Source: Gymnopilus junonius
Taxonomy: Eukaryota > Basidiomycota > Agaricomycetes > Agaricales > Galerinaceae
Reading direction: 5' to 3'
Assembly: GCA_015501075.1 (NCBI GenBank)
Contig: JADNYJ010000002.1
Location: forward strand, 930,001-994,000
Length of the DNA stretch: 64,000 nucleotides
Position numbers and translations under genes: made by a program. Under the pieces are notes generated by a model. It made no database searches. It had not been told where the DNA came from and worked only from the letters and a program-made list of their open reading frames with translations. Shown in pieces: positions 1 through 11,736 of the stretch (within the stretch, counting starts at the first letter, position 1; each line of letters begins with the position of its first letter).

Positions 1-2434
1 GACTTCTCGAAAAGCAGCTCTATCTACACTGTTCATGTGTGAAGGGATCTGAAGGTCATTAACATTAAAAGATGATCTATGATCGAGCTTCCTTGGGGGC
101 CCCAAAATGATGTTGGTGTGGTCTCCCGCGCCCGCGCCCATATTTCCAGTTATTTTTCGGAGGATTACAGTCCCTGAGTTGCACTCGGATGGTACGGCCT
201 TCATAGATACGGTTGTGCTGTGGAAATTCAGAGGGGTTAGAGGTAGATCGATTTACTAGGTATATCATAAAGTACCTCTTCAAAGACAGCACGGGCGGGT
301 GCCTCAGCGTTATCGAACTTCACGAATGCAAAGGCGGCACAAGCGTTTACTAGTGAGTCATAAAGTTAGAAACTTTGTGACTCTGTCTGGTGAGTGGCTC
401 ACATGGACGGACGAGTTTGACACTCTCCAACCCCCCAAACCTTGAAAAGAACGTTCTGACCCTTTCTTCATCCCACGCACCAGGGCCGAACATCTCGAGT
501 CCACCAACAAATAATGTGGTCGGGTCAATTTCTCTATTGGGACGAAAACTCTTGAACGACATTGGGGTTTCTTTCACACCAAGGTACTTGTGCGACATGC
601 CTTGAAGTATTTCAGCTCCAGGACTCGTCGGCGTAGGAGGAAAATGCGACCCTTGACTCAAAGGGGTAATCGTAGATGAGTCTAAGGTCGGTGTCTGAGG
701 TATGTATAAATCTTGAGCGCTGTCCGGAAATCTGTTGAAATTACTGAATGAGTCCCTGTTGCCGACGTATAAGGATTGTAATCATAAAAATGGTTCGACG
801 AAATAGAATACCTCTCGGAAGAGCCAGTGTGATGCGCAATCGATGTCTCTTGTCTAGCGTCCAAGTTCATGACCCCTGAATGATCCCTGACCGCTGATTG
901 AGGTCGCAGAGGCATGTTAGAGTTGTCCGGCAATATTTCATTGTCTTGCGCTATCAGGGTGCTAGATCCTCCATTGTGTTTGACTGTAAGCTCAGCGCAA
1001 TCTCCTTTGGAGGTTTCGCCGCCTACAATTTGTTCAGTTAAAGGATCAATGTCTTTGTCCCCCTCCACCGACTGTTTAAAGGTCGGTAATATGCAAAGAC
1101 TTTCAGGTACGGATGAATAAGATGAGGAAGCACGATGAGAATGGAAAGACCATGTTGGAGGAATGAAATTTTGATGGTGATTCGAGCGGTTCACCTTACC
1201 AAGTGGCATTGGCATTGGTTGATGAGCCCAAGTCACCGTAAGATGAGGCACTCTTTTGAGAGTCTTGTAGATTAGCGAATTAGACCCATTCCAAGGAGAA
1301 GTTGAGAAATATTACCATCAACGCGCTGACACAATCATCTCGATGTTCCCACTTGATCTCCCAGCAGGAGGGGTCCATTGAGGGAGAACGGGGAGCGCGA
1401 TGCGGTTCAGAAAATATATCCGCAGCTTTGGAGGGGATAGGGAGGCTGGTGTTCGCATCTGCATACAATGGTGTTATTCAACAGCTAATGCATGTATGCT
1501 GAAATCACTAACCATTAATTTTTGGACATTCAACTGAGCCAAATTTTTCGAGAGGACCAAAATAAGACATGAGCTTGTGCAATGTCTAGGAAAGGACGGG
1601 TCATTCAGGTTGCCTCGATATAGGAAGGGTAGATACGATGCTTGCCTCTTCGTCGAATTTTAGAGGATGAAGAAAAAGTATGCCATCAAGAACGGAGACA
1701 TCAGCCGTGTGCTTATGATTTTCCTCAGACTGGATCGCCTCTGCATTGTACAAGATGTTATGGAACCTGACAAAGAAGATGTGTGCAAAGGCATAGGAAT
1801 GCACAGGACGACACCTTACCTCAAATTTTTCTGTTTCCATACTCTCATAGCATATGGCAAATCCAGCTCCATTTCACCACAAACAGGAGTGGGGATATTC
1901 ATGGTGGTTCCAGAGGATGTAACGAATTGAGTTGGCGTACTATGCAGACGAACGTTACATTGGCAGAAGATCGAATTAACGGAGCGCGTACCGATAAGAG
2001 ATGATCAAAGATCTGAACGCTCTTGCGGGTTCATAGCGTAAAATACGACCTAGAAACGGTTTTCGAGCACTGGAGTGTAATATTTGAATCAAGGCATTTG
2101 CAGATATCGCATTCTAAAACGCATATATGTCAGATTTAGACCAAGCCATGGACGATAGGCTGAACCTCGCATTGCACAAAAGCGCATACACCTCCTTTGG
2201 AATCGCGAACGACCTTGATATTCTTGATCTGAGTGTGTTCCGACAAATGCTCCACAAGCATGCGGGTGAGGTCTCCTTGGTCGATATTGGAGGGTAGGCT
2301 ACCAAAACATTAAAAGAGAGCAACATGTAGTTGACAAAAACCAACCTCCCAACGAAAACACTGGCATCATGGGGTAACTTGTCGTCAGCTGGCCTGCCGG
2401 AGAAGCTGGACGGCGAGGTATTGTTGAGGGACAT
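1..2434 (-). CDS. Multi-RRM RNA-binding protein (3' end outside window)
   Basis: The start at 2434 opens a first exon (2346-2434) that splices to 2166-2298, giving an RRM with RNP2-like VFVGSLPSN and RNP1-like GGVCAFVQCE. Later exons carry a second RRM-like stretch (RFHNILYNAEA ... KLMSYFGPLEKFGSVE, about 1800-1500) and a third one (TTLFVGGLEMFGPG ... FFSRFGGLESVKLVRP, about 590-430; ending near 110 with RIYEGRTIRVQLRDCNPPKNN). The protein therefore has three RRMs separated by Ser-rich linkers. The layout recalls fungal Crp79/Mug28-type cytoplasmic mRNA-binding proteins, but that assignment is weak. The apparent stop at 77-79 is suspicious: one frame over, an open frame runs to the window edge, so a one-base error in the G5C4 run at 95-103 is likely and the gene probably continues left of base 1. 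Several middle exon borders are unresolved. Confidence 0.75.
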
Positions 2435-3465
2435 GGCAGGGAGAAGAGGAACGCTGTGCCGAGCGGTCTCCTTCACGAAGAGGAAATGAGAAGGCGAGTG
2501 GGGAAGGAGGAGTATATTACAAATCGAGATGAATTACCAGAAATAAGTAAAACATTGGGAGCACCAGAATTAATTAATCACGCAGAGCCAGATGCGCTGA
2601 TGGAACATTCGCCCGCCCCGACCACGTTTCGCGACCACCGACGCACTGCAATGGACATGGGCAAACATGGTGGCGATTGCGTCAACTCCACGATCAGACG
2701 CAATTAGTTTGCTGTCATGTCACTCATCATGTTATCAGTTCCACAGAAACGTCCCTCTCAGGTCAATTCTTACAGAGTGACGTGCTCGGTGGATGTGGAA
2801 ACTAAGGCCAGTGACCACCAGTTACATATCTCTTGGGCGAGAGAGGATTGGGGACTGGGCAACCAACATTCGTGATTGCCATGAATTAGTGCTTTGATTG
2901 TCGGAAGATTTATATAGACAGGATAAGACCAACGACAGTGGAAGTCCGATTCCCCCCTTCTGGAGGATCTGCTTCGATGGACATCAATAGCAAGAACTCG
3001 AAGGGTTCCCCGAGGAGACACTCAAGGGTAATCGGCTCCGAAATTTTTTGTATAAGACGTCAAGGAGAAAGAACGCCCGCAGCTCGTCATATATCGCTCC
3101 GCGGACATTAGGAGTACGATGGAAAAGGCGAGAAGACAACCAATACAGTCGCGCTCAAAAGCAGATAACTGCCCCTATACCAAACCCTCGTTGAAGAAAC
3201 CCTTTGGGAGAAAGAAGGATCTGTTCGGCAAGTCAAAAGCTCAATAACGAATAGTTTGCATGGCGGCCAAAAGAGTAGAAGAGAGAATTTCCATGTCAGT
3301 GTCAGTCAACGGTAAAGCCAACTACAACTTCCGCTTGTGCTGAAGTCACAACAGCGTGACATGGTAGTCACACAGCATCACGCCTTCCTTTACCTTGTTC
3401 ACCTTCAAGTCTAATTTCCTTTATTACTTTATTTCCCTTGCATCTCGCTGAAAAAACTACAAACC
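2435..3465. other. Intergenic, divergent promoter region
   Basis: About 1 kb between the divergently transcribed RRM gene and RPB6. Only short unsupported open frames are present. The last 100 bases before RPB6 are pyrimidine-rich, as is usual for fungal promoters. No repeat or RNA gene seen. Confidence 0.5.
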
Positions 3466-4138
3466 ATGTCTGATGATGGATATGATGGTGGTCGTGCCGG
3501 AGATGACTACGACTACGAAACAGGGCCAGGGTACGTTTTCTGTGTATCACCGTCTTCCACACCCAGCTGAACGTCTCTCAGATTCAATGACGGCGCATTC
3601 GTGCGTTTCTTCTCCCTTATGGTGGCTTCATATCCTTAGCTTCTACTGCTTTATGCCAGGATGAAGCATACGATCTTCTCGCCAATGAACAGGAAGGGGA
3701 ACCGGGGCAAGAATTAGGTGAAGATGGGATGCCTCTTAACGGAGAGGTGTCGCATGGAGGCACTAATGGCGTCGACGGCGATCAAGAAATGGCAAATGGG
3801 GAGGAACAAACTACCGTTTCAGGGATTACTGGAGAACGCCAACCTAACAAGGATCGTGTAACAACACCATACCTGACGAAATATGAGAGGGCGCGGATAT
3901 TGGGGACCAGAGCATTACAAATCAGGTTCGTTATATCTTCTGAACACAGGTACGACAGTCTTACAGTGCGTTTAATAGCATGAATGCTCCTGTGCTGGTG
4001 CCTCTCGATGGTGAAACGGATGCTCTTCAGATCGCCATCAAAGAGTTATCACAACGAAAAATTCCACTCATCATTCGACGGTACTTGCCTGATGGTAGCT
4101 TCGAAGACTGGAGCGTTTCAGAGCTTATTACAGATTAG
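3466..4138 (+). CDS. RPB6: RNA polymerase subunit RPABC2 (Rpb6), shared by Pol I, II and III
   Basis: Four exons close in phase: 3466-3530, 3582-3600, 3660-3925, 3979-4138 (169 residues). The acidic N-terminus ([18 protein letters not shown]) is followed by the near-invariant Rpb6 core: [19 protein letters not shown], then [39 protein letters not shown] and the C-terminal [10 protein letters not shown]. Rpb6 binds at the base of the clamp and is needed for assembly of all three nuclear RNA polymerases. The length matches the family (about 130-170 residues). Exon 2 is only 19 nt, but the reading frame through it (GFNDGAF) is the expected one. RPB2, a partner subunit in Pol II, is encoded 31 kb away in the same window. 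Identification is firm. Confidence 0.97.
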
Positions 4139-4306
4139 TTCCTTTCTTTCTATTATCCCAGATCTCCCTCCGATGCACTCCCGGAATTAAAATATTATTG
4201 CAATACAATATGGCACAGATAATAAACATGGGTGTATAAATTACATCGTCAGCTTTCTAGTCGCTGGCAGAAAATGTGGCATTTGCTGATGCTTCGTTCG
4301 ACAGCA

Positions 4307-6052
4307 CTAATGTGCAATCTGTGCCCCCTTTTGGACACGTTTCCCTTTGACTCGAGTTGCTACTGTTCGTTTAGGCTTATCCGGAGCCTTGGCTTTGCTC
4401 GAGGTTTTTGAATTCCTATTAACCTTTTTGAATTCCTGATCTAGCATCGAGAGGTCGAGAGCGCTGATGTCCATTTTAGATGTCTCCTTAGGCACTGCTC
4501 CTTTCGTGGAAAGCTTTCGAGACCTCATTTCGCCTTCCAAGTCCCGCATAGACAGGTCATAGAGGCTAATATCCATCTTTGCCTTCTCATTGTCTTGCTT
4601 GAAGGTAGTCGGCTTGTTCGTCGCTTCGGTGAACAGCATCTTCCGCTCCTCTCTGGGCATAGTAGGACAACGCTTGAATGTAGATTGACGCTTAGAAGGA
4701 CTTGAATTGACATCATCATAATGGGACGACTTCTGCCGGCGTTTGCTAGGAGAGTGTGGAGGTTTTGGCTTCTCGCTTGCTGTGGAACCATTTGCTGTCG
4801 ATGATACCATTGAAACTGGAAGGTTTTCTCGTTCCCCTTTCCCAGTCTTCGTCCCCAGAGGGGCTAGAGACTTCACGACTTTAAAGCTAGTCAATGATGT
4901 TTCAGCGTCACCGCCATCGAGAGTCTGTTGAATTTCCCAGTCTGCAGGCCTCATCTTCTTCCAGTCCTCTATAACCCTCTCCGCCCACTTATCGGTCTCG
5001 CCAGCGACATGATAATCTATCACGTCCGACCACTCGGACCCTGGAGGTGTCTTGTTCACGAAGATGACTTGACAGGGTTTCTTCGAACTTGAAGAGGCAG
5101 CACGGGAGGTATGGATAACTTTCGCAAAATCCCTCACTAATTTCTTCAATCCGTGGACCTTCAGGGAGGTCCCCATTACGACTAGCATATCCGGTTTCCG
5201 ATTTAAATCTGCGGAGTGTATGGCACCGATATCCTCTCCTAGAGGGTGAGCCTCATCGTAGAGAACGATTCCGGGACGAAGATTTCCGATTCGAATTGCT
5301 CGTGCAGATCGGGCTACGCGAGCCTCAGCTATATGGTGACGAGAGTAGGTAAACCGTATGACTGAAGAGCCAGCATTCTTACCTCGTGATAGACATTCGG
5401 GGCATTCGGGCGCACCACCGTTCTCGAATACTGTCAGATATTCCTCACTACAAGGGTATTCGGCTGAGCAAGCCACGCAGCGAACACGGTGAATATCGCC
5501 GTGCAATTGTACATTCCGAACTTCTCTTGTCCGAATCTTGGTTTTTCCCTTGCCGTTTGACTTCGCCTCCTCACAAGCAGTTCCCAGGAGTCCGACACGA
5601 GCTTCTAAGCCGTCAATGTTTTGGGTATATGAACGTAAGAGTTTCTTTTTGGTATCCAGAGTTTTGATAAAGTGATGAGTGGACCCGGGCTCTGCGGCGT
5701 CGATGGAGCGCTTAAGTTGCGATATGAAGGTATAGAATACGGCAGTAGAGGTGGCGTCACGAAATAGCGATGCGTCAAAGAGGTCGCGCCCTTTTAAAAC
5801 GACAGCTGGGTATTTTTCCTTGACTAAGGCGTAGAGTCCGTCAGAGGATCTGAAATCCTAGATGACCGTCAACGCAACACATTGTGAAGTAATTTAAATT
5901 TCACTCACAGGGATTCCACAAGAGCAAGATATACCAGCACCAGTCACGACGACAATTTTCTTTGCCTTGGCGATGGAAAGTGAGATATCAGAGAGAGCCC
6001 GCCTAACGTGCGGGTCTGTGTTTCCAGCATCGAGGGCGAGTGTGACAGTCAT
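4307..6052 (-). CDS. hst4: NAD-dependent histone deacetylase, sirtuin of Hst3/Hst4 type
   Basis: Two exons, 5909-6052 and 4307-5857 (564 residues). Sirtuin signatures are in order: the NAD-binding GAGISCSCGIPDFRSSDGL at residues 38-56, TQNID at 126-130, catalytic HG at 167-168, four zinc cysteines (C175, C178, C200, C203), and later MGTSLKVHG and FVNKTPPGSEW. DFRSSDGL with a long C-terminal tail points to the Hst3/Hst4 branch, nuclear class I sirtuins that remove acetyl groups from newly deposited histone H3 (K56) after replication. The tail (residues about 390-564) is basic, Ser-rich and probably disordered. It carries a duplicated short motif, KMDIS-x2-DLSM, at 475-485 and 509-519. The start used is the second in-frame ATG, which directly precedes the conserved N-terminus; 6106 is a longer alternative. 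Family confidence is high, the orthologue name moderate. Confidence 0.9.
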
Positions 6053-6233
6053 CTTGGGACAAAATATGCGAGATTGCCGAAATTCAACCAATTTTAAAGC
6101 ACACAACGTTCAGGGCCAGTTGTTGCACTTTGTTTGCTCTGTCGCGTCGCGTCGATCACGTGGTACGCGTCCAAGTCGCGTGCAACAATAATTCTGAATT
6201 AGGAGCTATTATAGACTATTCATCGCCTTTGTA

Positions 6234-7433
6234 CTAGCGAACTTCGCGCTCAGAAGATGGATTCCGTTCCAAATACCTAACACCAGCGGCTGAACAAGTT
6301 GATGGCGTAGTTGAATCAACCGATTTAAAAATCCCAAACTGTTCCTATAACCGTCATTCAATATTTTGGCCCCTATTCAAGTTCGCAGAGGTCCTCACCG
6401 TTCCATGGACGTGGTTAAAGTACCAAACCTCCGACAGGATAGTACCGTTTGACGTGCATCCAAAGTAAGGGATGCTCCCGGTCTGGGCCTTAACCGCGTT
6501 TTGTAGCTGCGAAAGCGTGTATGTCGTTCTATTCGAAGGCACAATCCCTGCTCTGCAACACAAATAACTCAGTTTGGCTACTGGCAACGTTCAAAGTCCC
6601 TATGCGTACGATGCGAGCAAGTCAAAGGTTGGGAATTGATGGGAAGCCCTGACAACAGCATCGAAGAAATCAACAACGTCCTGATTTTTTTTGTACTTTG
6701 GACCATAGCAAGCCACGTCGAAGGTAGATGTACACGTAGCATGTTTGGAAAACTTATGGCAATCATATTAGTCGCTTCGGAGAACTGAATTCATAACGAA
6801 GCACCTCGTGAGCCCAGAAGTCTGCGTTTGAGGAGCCTTGGCTAACCCAGAATTTATTCACTTTATTGCAAAGGGTTGTCGTCGTAAGCATTCAGAATAG
6901 GATGCAATCAAATTAGTACTCACTAAAATCCAACAGATCCTGCCTTCCGAATTCTTCAATGAACGTATCGACCCCAGGACCCTTGTATGCTGGTACGACA
7001 GTGCCATCGGGTAACTGAGCAGGAGACGGACTCCGGTCGAATTGACGGGAAAGATCGCAATATTGATCGAAGGAGCTATTGAGCAGAAGGAAACTTAATC
7101 GCGGCGGTGGCCCACATACGCAACTGGTACATACCCATCGCAGTTATCAGGCCACAACCCATGTATAATCCAACTATTTTTCGGCAGCTTCTGGCCTTCT
7201 TTCTCGAAACCCGTGAATGTATCCCAAAACTGCGTCTGCAAAACCAGTCCACCGGGAGTGGGTGAACAACAGGTGTTTTGTATGACAGTCGTGTTTTCAC
7301 AGGAAAAGACAGAGGGCTGCGACACGCATGCAAACAAATCAGGGAATGTATTCGGGATGGAAGACTTGCTGCCAAATGCCCCGGCCAGGTCAAGGAGCAA
7401 GGAGACTATGGCGACCTTTGCAGGAGATATCAT
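6234..7433 (-). CDS. Secreted ribonuclease T2
   Basis: Six exons close exactly: 7135-7433, 6924-7075, 6805-6860, 6610-6752, 6399-6552, 6234-6344 (304 residues). A hydrophobic signal peptide (MISPAKVAIVSLLLDLAGAFG) leads a Cys-rich extracellular enzyme. Both catalytic signatures of the RNase T2 family are present: CAS I, IIHGLWPDNC at residues 89-98 (His91), and CAS II, FWAHEFSKHATC at 165-176 (Glu169, Lys172, His173). The enzyme cleaves single-stranded RNA through a 2',3'-cyclic phosphate. The C-terminus (SEVWYFNHVHGTEQFG) is also family-typical. It is expected to be secreted or vacuolar and to serve RNA scavenging. The start was chosen for its signal peptide; a longer in-frame extension to 7481 lacks one. 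There is no sign of frame damage. Confidence 0.95.
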
Positions 7434-7817
7434 TGCTAGGCTTTCGGGTCCGAGGAGGGTTGAATTCGTCTGGTGATACAATGCAGAGCCATTTTATCAT
7501 TTTATGATTGCCCGGTATCTGAGAAGCGACGACAGCAAGCTGCTTAGACTGCTTGGCCATGTGCAGTAAATTTTGTGTCCATGCGCTCTTCTGTGGAAAT
7601 GTAAATTTGACGTGGAAACAGGTGGAGGCGGTCTTAAAGAGTATATCAGAGTCAGTGGTGCAACCAGCAAACGCTTCCAACACTTGGCGAAATTTTGTAA
7701 AATTACGAACGTGCACAAGTAACGATGATCTACGTAGTATTATACAGCATGATGGTCAGTAAAGTTGGTCGACAAACGTTGAACCTTAGGCCTTCCAACC
7801 AGTCAGGCCCAAATCCA
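7434..7817. other. Intergenic between DMC1 3' end and RNase T2 start
   Basis: 384 bases holding the RNase T2 promoter and the DMC1 downstream region. Small open frames on both strands lack recognisable domains or splice support. Nothing else seen. Confidence 0.5.
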
Positions 7818-9853
7818 CTAAACATCTGCCCATCCTCCTTCATCAAGCTTATAAGACGCTTCACTTTCAGGACGATCAGGGCTGTCAACAAGTTTTGCGA
7901 CGCGCTCTTCGGCGCGGCCTCAAATCGACAGCAGTCAGGTTTGACAAAAAGTCATCGCAAAGTGACCATTCACCTTTGCGTAGAAACATCCTAGTAGCTG
8001 ATGCGTGCGACAAAATGTGCCCTCCTATGGGTTTTAAAGCGCCTCCGGCCACAAATGTCATTGTGGCACCAGGATCGGCTATGTTGACACTCAGATGAAG
8101 CAGAAAATGCAAAGCGTAAACATAAATTCAAATCGTACATTGAACCTGATTGGTCAGAAGAATTGAAATCTGCAATCTGATGTTAGTTTATAGACATTGG
8201 ACCGCAGATGAACTATCTGAAAAACATTATACTCCTCCGAGAGTTTCGTAAGCTTTGATAACATCTGTGTCCTAATGTATCTGGTCGGAATTGACGAGAG
8301 TAAAATTATATAAAATACCTGTGCAAGCTACAACAACAATTCAGTGGGTGGTCCTGTAACTGTTGACACGATGTAAAGTTGGCACCTTTTGCTGACGTTC
8401 ACTCAATTCTCCCCTGCCTGAATAATCCACGCGGAAAAGCGCCATGATACTGTCGATGATCTTGGTTATGTTAGAAAGCTCCCGCGAATATCGAGTATTC
8501 CAACATACAAGCAATCGGAAATCCTTATCTTCCGCAAAGCGAAAAGAGCATTCGTTGATGAGTTCCATCTAACCATGCACGAGACATCAGTGACAGGGGC
8601 AGATAATCATGGCCATATGTACTTGATGCTCGCTGTTGAACGCTCGAGCTTGTATTTGTTATAAAGCAATCTAATGAGATAGATTATGCCGCATACCGTA
8701 AAGAATATTTTCTAACGCCATGTTCCCGTCTACGCCGAATCTATCGGCAATCGAACGAATTCGGTCAGGCCGAAAGGTCCCTACAAAGGTAAAAAAAATT
8801 ATGGTGAGTTTGGTAAAACCACGACATAAACCAAAAATGAACCCACCTTCTGTATCAATGTATGCGACCTCGATGCAGTATTGATGCTTTGTGACGATTT
8901 ATAAATAATGCCAAATGTGCTCACTTTGCCGGAAGCTCCTCCGAGCTCTGGAGGAAGTTGCGCTACAACGCTCATGGTATGAGCAAGCTGAGTTTTTCCA
9001 GTTCGAAACTCTCCGTAAACTATGTCCGATAAATCAGCCTAAAGTACACGAAACTTATGAAGGCAACATAAACCCTCAGTGATCGACTGGGACATGAGAC
9101 CACCTGGAAGACAATCAGCAGTGCTATCCTTCACAACGATGAACAAGTTCGTACCCCCCAGAATGCCATCCACATTTTTGCTGCCCGTGCTGATAACGTT
9201 TACTCGTTTACGTTTATCTTGCACTTCAACTCCAGTCGCGAAAGACGAGCCCTGATATAATCTACCGTCATAGCCCCTGGCGGAAGGTGAAATAATGGTA
9301 CGCACGAGGATCTTATGAGCAGCCTCCTGGGTATATCAAAATCAGGAATAAATAAATAAAGGACACAGAAAGTAAGTTCACTTTGATCTTTTCAACTTTG
9401 GCTTCAGACATGCCCTGCACAACTCTTCTTGTTAAATAGACTAGAGTATATGCGCAAAATTACCTTGATTTTCAGCATCTGGCGACGTGTGGTCATGCTC
9501 ACGCCGAAGATTGTATTGATAGCAGCAGACTGGGGCACGTTGAGAAGCAGTCAAGAACAGGTGGGTGGGCATACTTTTAGCTTGAGAATATCCTGAACGT
9601 TGATACCCTGTGAGGTAATACAAGGCGATAAACAATCGCTCCATATATGCACAATTTCGGATATCTTACATGTTGCTGGAGTTCGTCAACGTAGTCGAAG
9701 AACGCAACCTTCGGAAAGACGAGTCAATTGAAAACAATTTTACAGGGGAATTGCAAAGATTTCTGTCCTTACTTCATCTTCTTCTGGAGGAGATGGACTA
9801 GGTGCTCTGGACTGCGCAACAGAAGCGGCAGAAGGTGCGCGTCTTGGGGGCAT
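7818..9853 (-). CDS. DMC1: Meiotic recombinase Dmc1 (RecA/Rad51 family)
   Basis: Eighteen exons close in phase to 366 residues: 9773-9853, 9670-9708, 9575-9607, 9464-9529, 9382-9414, 9155-9326, 9074-9103, 8925-9019, 8847-8868, 8697-8780, 8623-8648, 8509-8568, 8386-8460, 8319-8327, 8226-8264, 8139-8169, 7974-8078, 7818-7918. The N-terminal helix-hairpin-helix region reads FFDYVDELQ ... [16 protein letters not shown]. Walker A is GEFRTGKT at 154-161 and Walker B is within [19 protein letters not shown]. The C-terminus [21 protein letters not shown] ... [12 protein letters not shown] is characteristic of Dmc1 rather than Rad51. It forms filaments on single-stranded DNA and catalyses inter-homologue strand exchange in meiosis. 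Exon 14 is a 9-nt microexon coding Leu-Ala-Gln. The donor after exon 15 (GTTTTT) is weak, and the splice is supported by phase and homology only. Confidence 0.96.
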
Positions 9854-10138
9854 GACAGTGATATACGATCAATCAGATAGTGCTCGGGATGGATGTTGGG
9901 GTTAAAGAATTGAATTGAGGTTGGCGTGAAATAGATGAATTCACGAGAGCTGACCAATACATGTAGGGCCGGTGGCATTAGATGCTACAATACAAATACA
10001 AATCACTATCTCTGCGCGCTAAGACGAGGATAGAAAGAAAGGAGAGCTAAATAATAATTGATTCAGCCATAAGGCAACAGTTCTAGATGTCGGCCATATT
10101 TACCAAGAATTTAAGAATGATAGTTGTCTGTCACTTCC

Positions 10139-11504
10139 TCAATCCGCATCAAGAATCATACCACCCTTTCCTCTTCTGATCCTGTCCTCCAGTCCACCCA
10201 CGCCGCCAAAGACGCGTTTCTGCTCCTGACTCAAGAATCCTGACATGCCCTTAGACTGGGCTCTCGCCCATTCATCAGCCTCCAGCTCAGCTTTCTCCTT
10301 CTCCAACAATGCAGCAAGCCGCTTCTGCCTCTCTTCAGACATAGAACTGGCATTGACTGTCATGGCCGCAAGGCGAGCAGCACGATCTTCTTCGGCTTTT
10401 GTGTTTCCATTCGAAACGCGAGGCGGAGGAGGGGAGATCGTTCTGTGCGTACACGCTTGAGGGCAGGACTCCTAGGTCGAGGGCTCGGACTGCGAGACCG
10501 TTTCCCGCGATCCGGAAGGCGATGAGGAGCATCATACCTTTTTTGGCGACTCTCCGCGGTAACGATCTCTAGACTCATTCCTAGCATAATGCCTCGGGCT
10601 AGTTGACCTGCTACGACCACGGCGCGATTCTGGACCGTATCTCCCAAATCTTCTGGAGGAATGCTCATCATCAATTCGTCGAGATAAATCCGGAGAACGC
10701 GAACGGGACGAAGAAGGATAACCGGGGCTGCGATCGCGAGCGACACGATGATAATCGTCTGCTTCTGGAGAACGGTCTCGCCTCCTAGAATACGGACTCG
10801 GTGTACGGGAGTTTCTGTCTCGACGGTGTTTATGGTGCTTTAAGCGCTTCCGCTCCTCTTTCTCTTTCCTTTTCTCCTTCTTATCCCTCTTGGGTTTCAC
10901 TCCAAGTTCTTTCTGCATTTTTGCGAGACGCAGGGGATTCGATAGTAAAGCCTGATAGGCGGCTTGTTCCTGTTGCTTGATGGCAAGTAGAGGATCTTCC
11001 CTTATCTTGGCTGCTATATCTCTAGCAGAGTTAGCATTCTGGACTGCGATAAAATTCTTGTGCGACGCTCCGACCTGATGATGTTTGTTAGAAAATATAA
11101 ATTAGTTGGAGAACAAATAGACTTACTTTAGCGTGCTCGTCGGCAGTAAGTATTTTGTCCACCCGCTTCTTTCCAAGCAGATAGTCCTCCAGGTCGTTTG
11201 CATTTTGGCTGTTTCCTGTCGCAGGCGTCGCATACATCCATTCCAACTTCTCTGTTCGTTTCTTCCCTGTGCTCTCCTCTTGAAGTCGTTGTAATTCCTG
11301 AAGCTGTCGCTCTTCCTCCTTCTCCTTGCGGAGCTGGTCGAGCTTTTTCTTCTCTTCGAGCTATATATCCGTCAGTATCGCGTTCTTGACTTTATAAACA
11401 AGACATTAACTGACCGCTTTCTTCTCCTCCAACCACACCCGCTCCTGATTCTTCAGGAGCAGGGGGTGCCAGCTCTTCTTCATGTTAAGATCTCCACCGC
11501 CCAT
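10139..11504 (-). CDS. CWC25: Pre-mRNA splicing factor Cwc25
   Basis: Exons 11415-11504, 11127-11360, 10538-11074 and, if a 66-nt intron is accepted, 10139-10471 (397 residues). The N-terminus [14 protein letters not shown] with [15 protein letters not shown] is the Cwc25/Cir_N signature. It is followed by LEWMYATP and [14 protein letters not shown], a Lys/Arg-rich coiled region and an RS-rich tail ending in [14 protein letters not shown]. Cwc25 joins the activated spliceosome and is needed for the first transesterification step. The proposed last intron (10472-10537) begins GTATGA and ends CCTAG, but in another frame it encodes RS-rich, Cwc25-like protein. Two compensating one-base errors (T6 run at 10539-10544 and G4 run at 10431-10434 on the plus strand) explain this better. 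The N-terminal two thirds are certain. Confidence 0.93.
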
Positions 11505-11736
11505 GTTGATTGATTGATTGTGTCAGATAGAGAAAATGAGGGTGAGGGAGAACAGGTGCAAGCCGTCGTCACACAAGACCGACAATGACTTGGGTCAGTG
11601 GTATTTGCACTTGTTGGGCTAGGTCCTTCCAGGTCGTATCACATGACCTTCCGCTGCTCGTCGGACAGTAACTGGCCTCTCATTCAGAATTCGATTCGAA
11701 TGTGGCTATAGAACGTGAGGAACGGAGATTCGACCC

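Noticed and set aside
7390..7716. A 108-codon minus-strand frame upstream of RNase T2
   Set aside because: No domain, overlaps the RNase T2 signal peptide in another frame, and no splice or promoter support.
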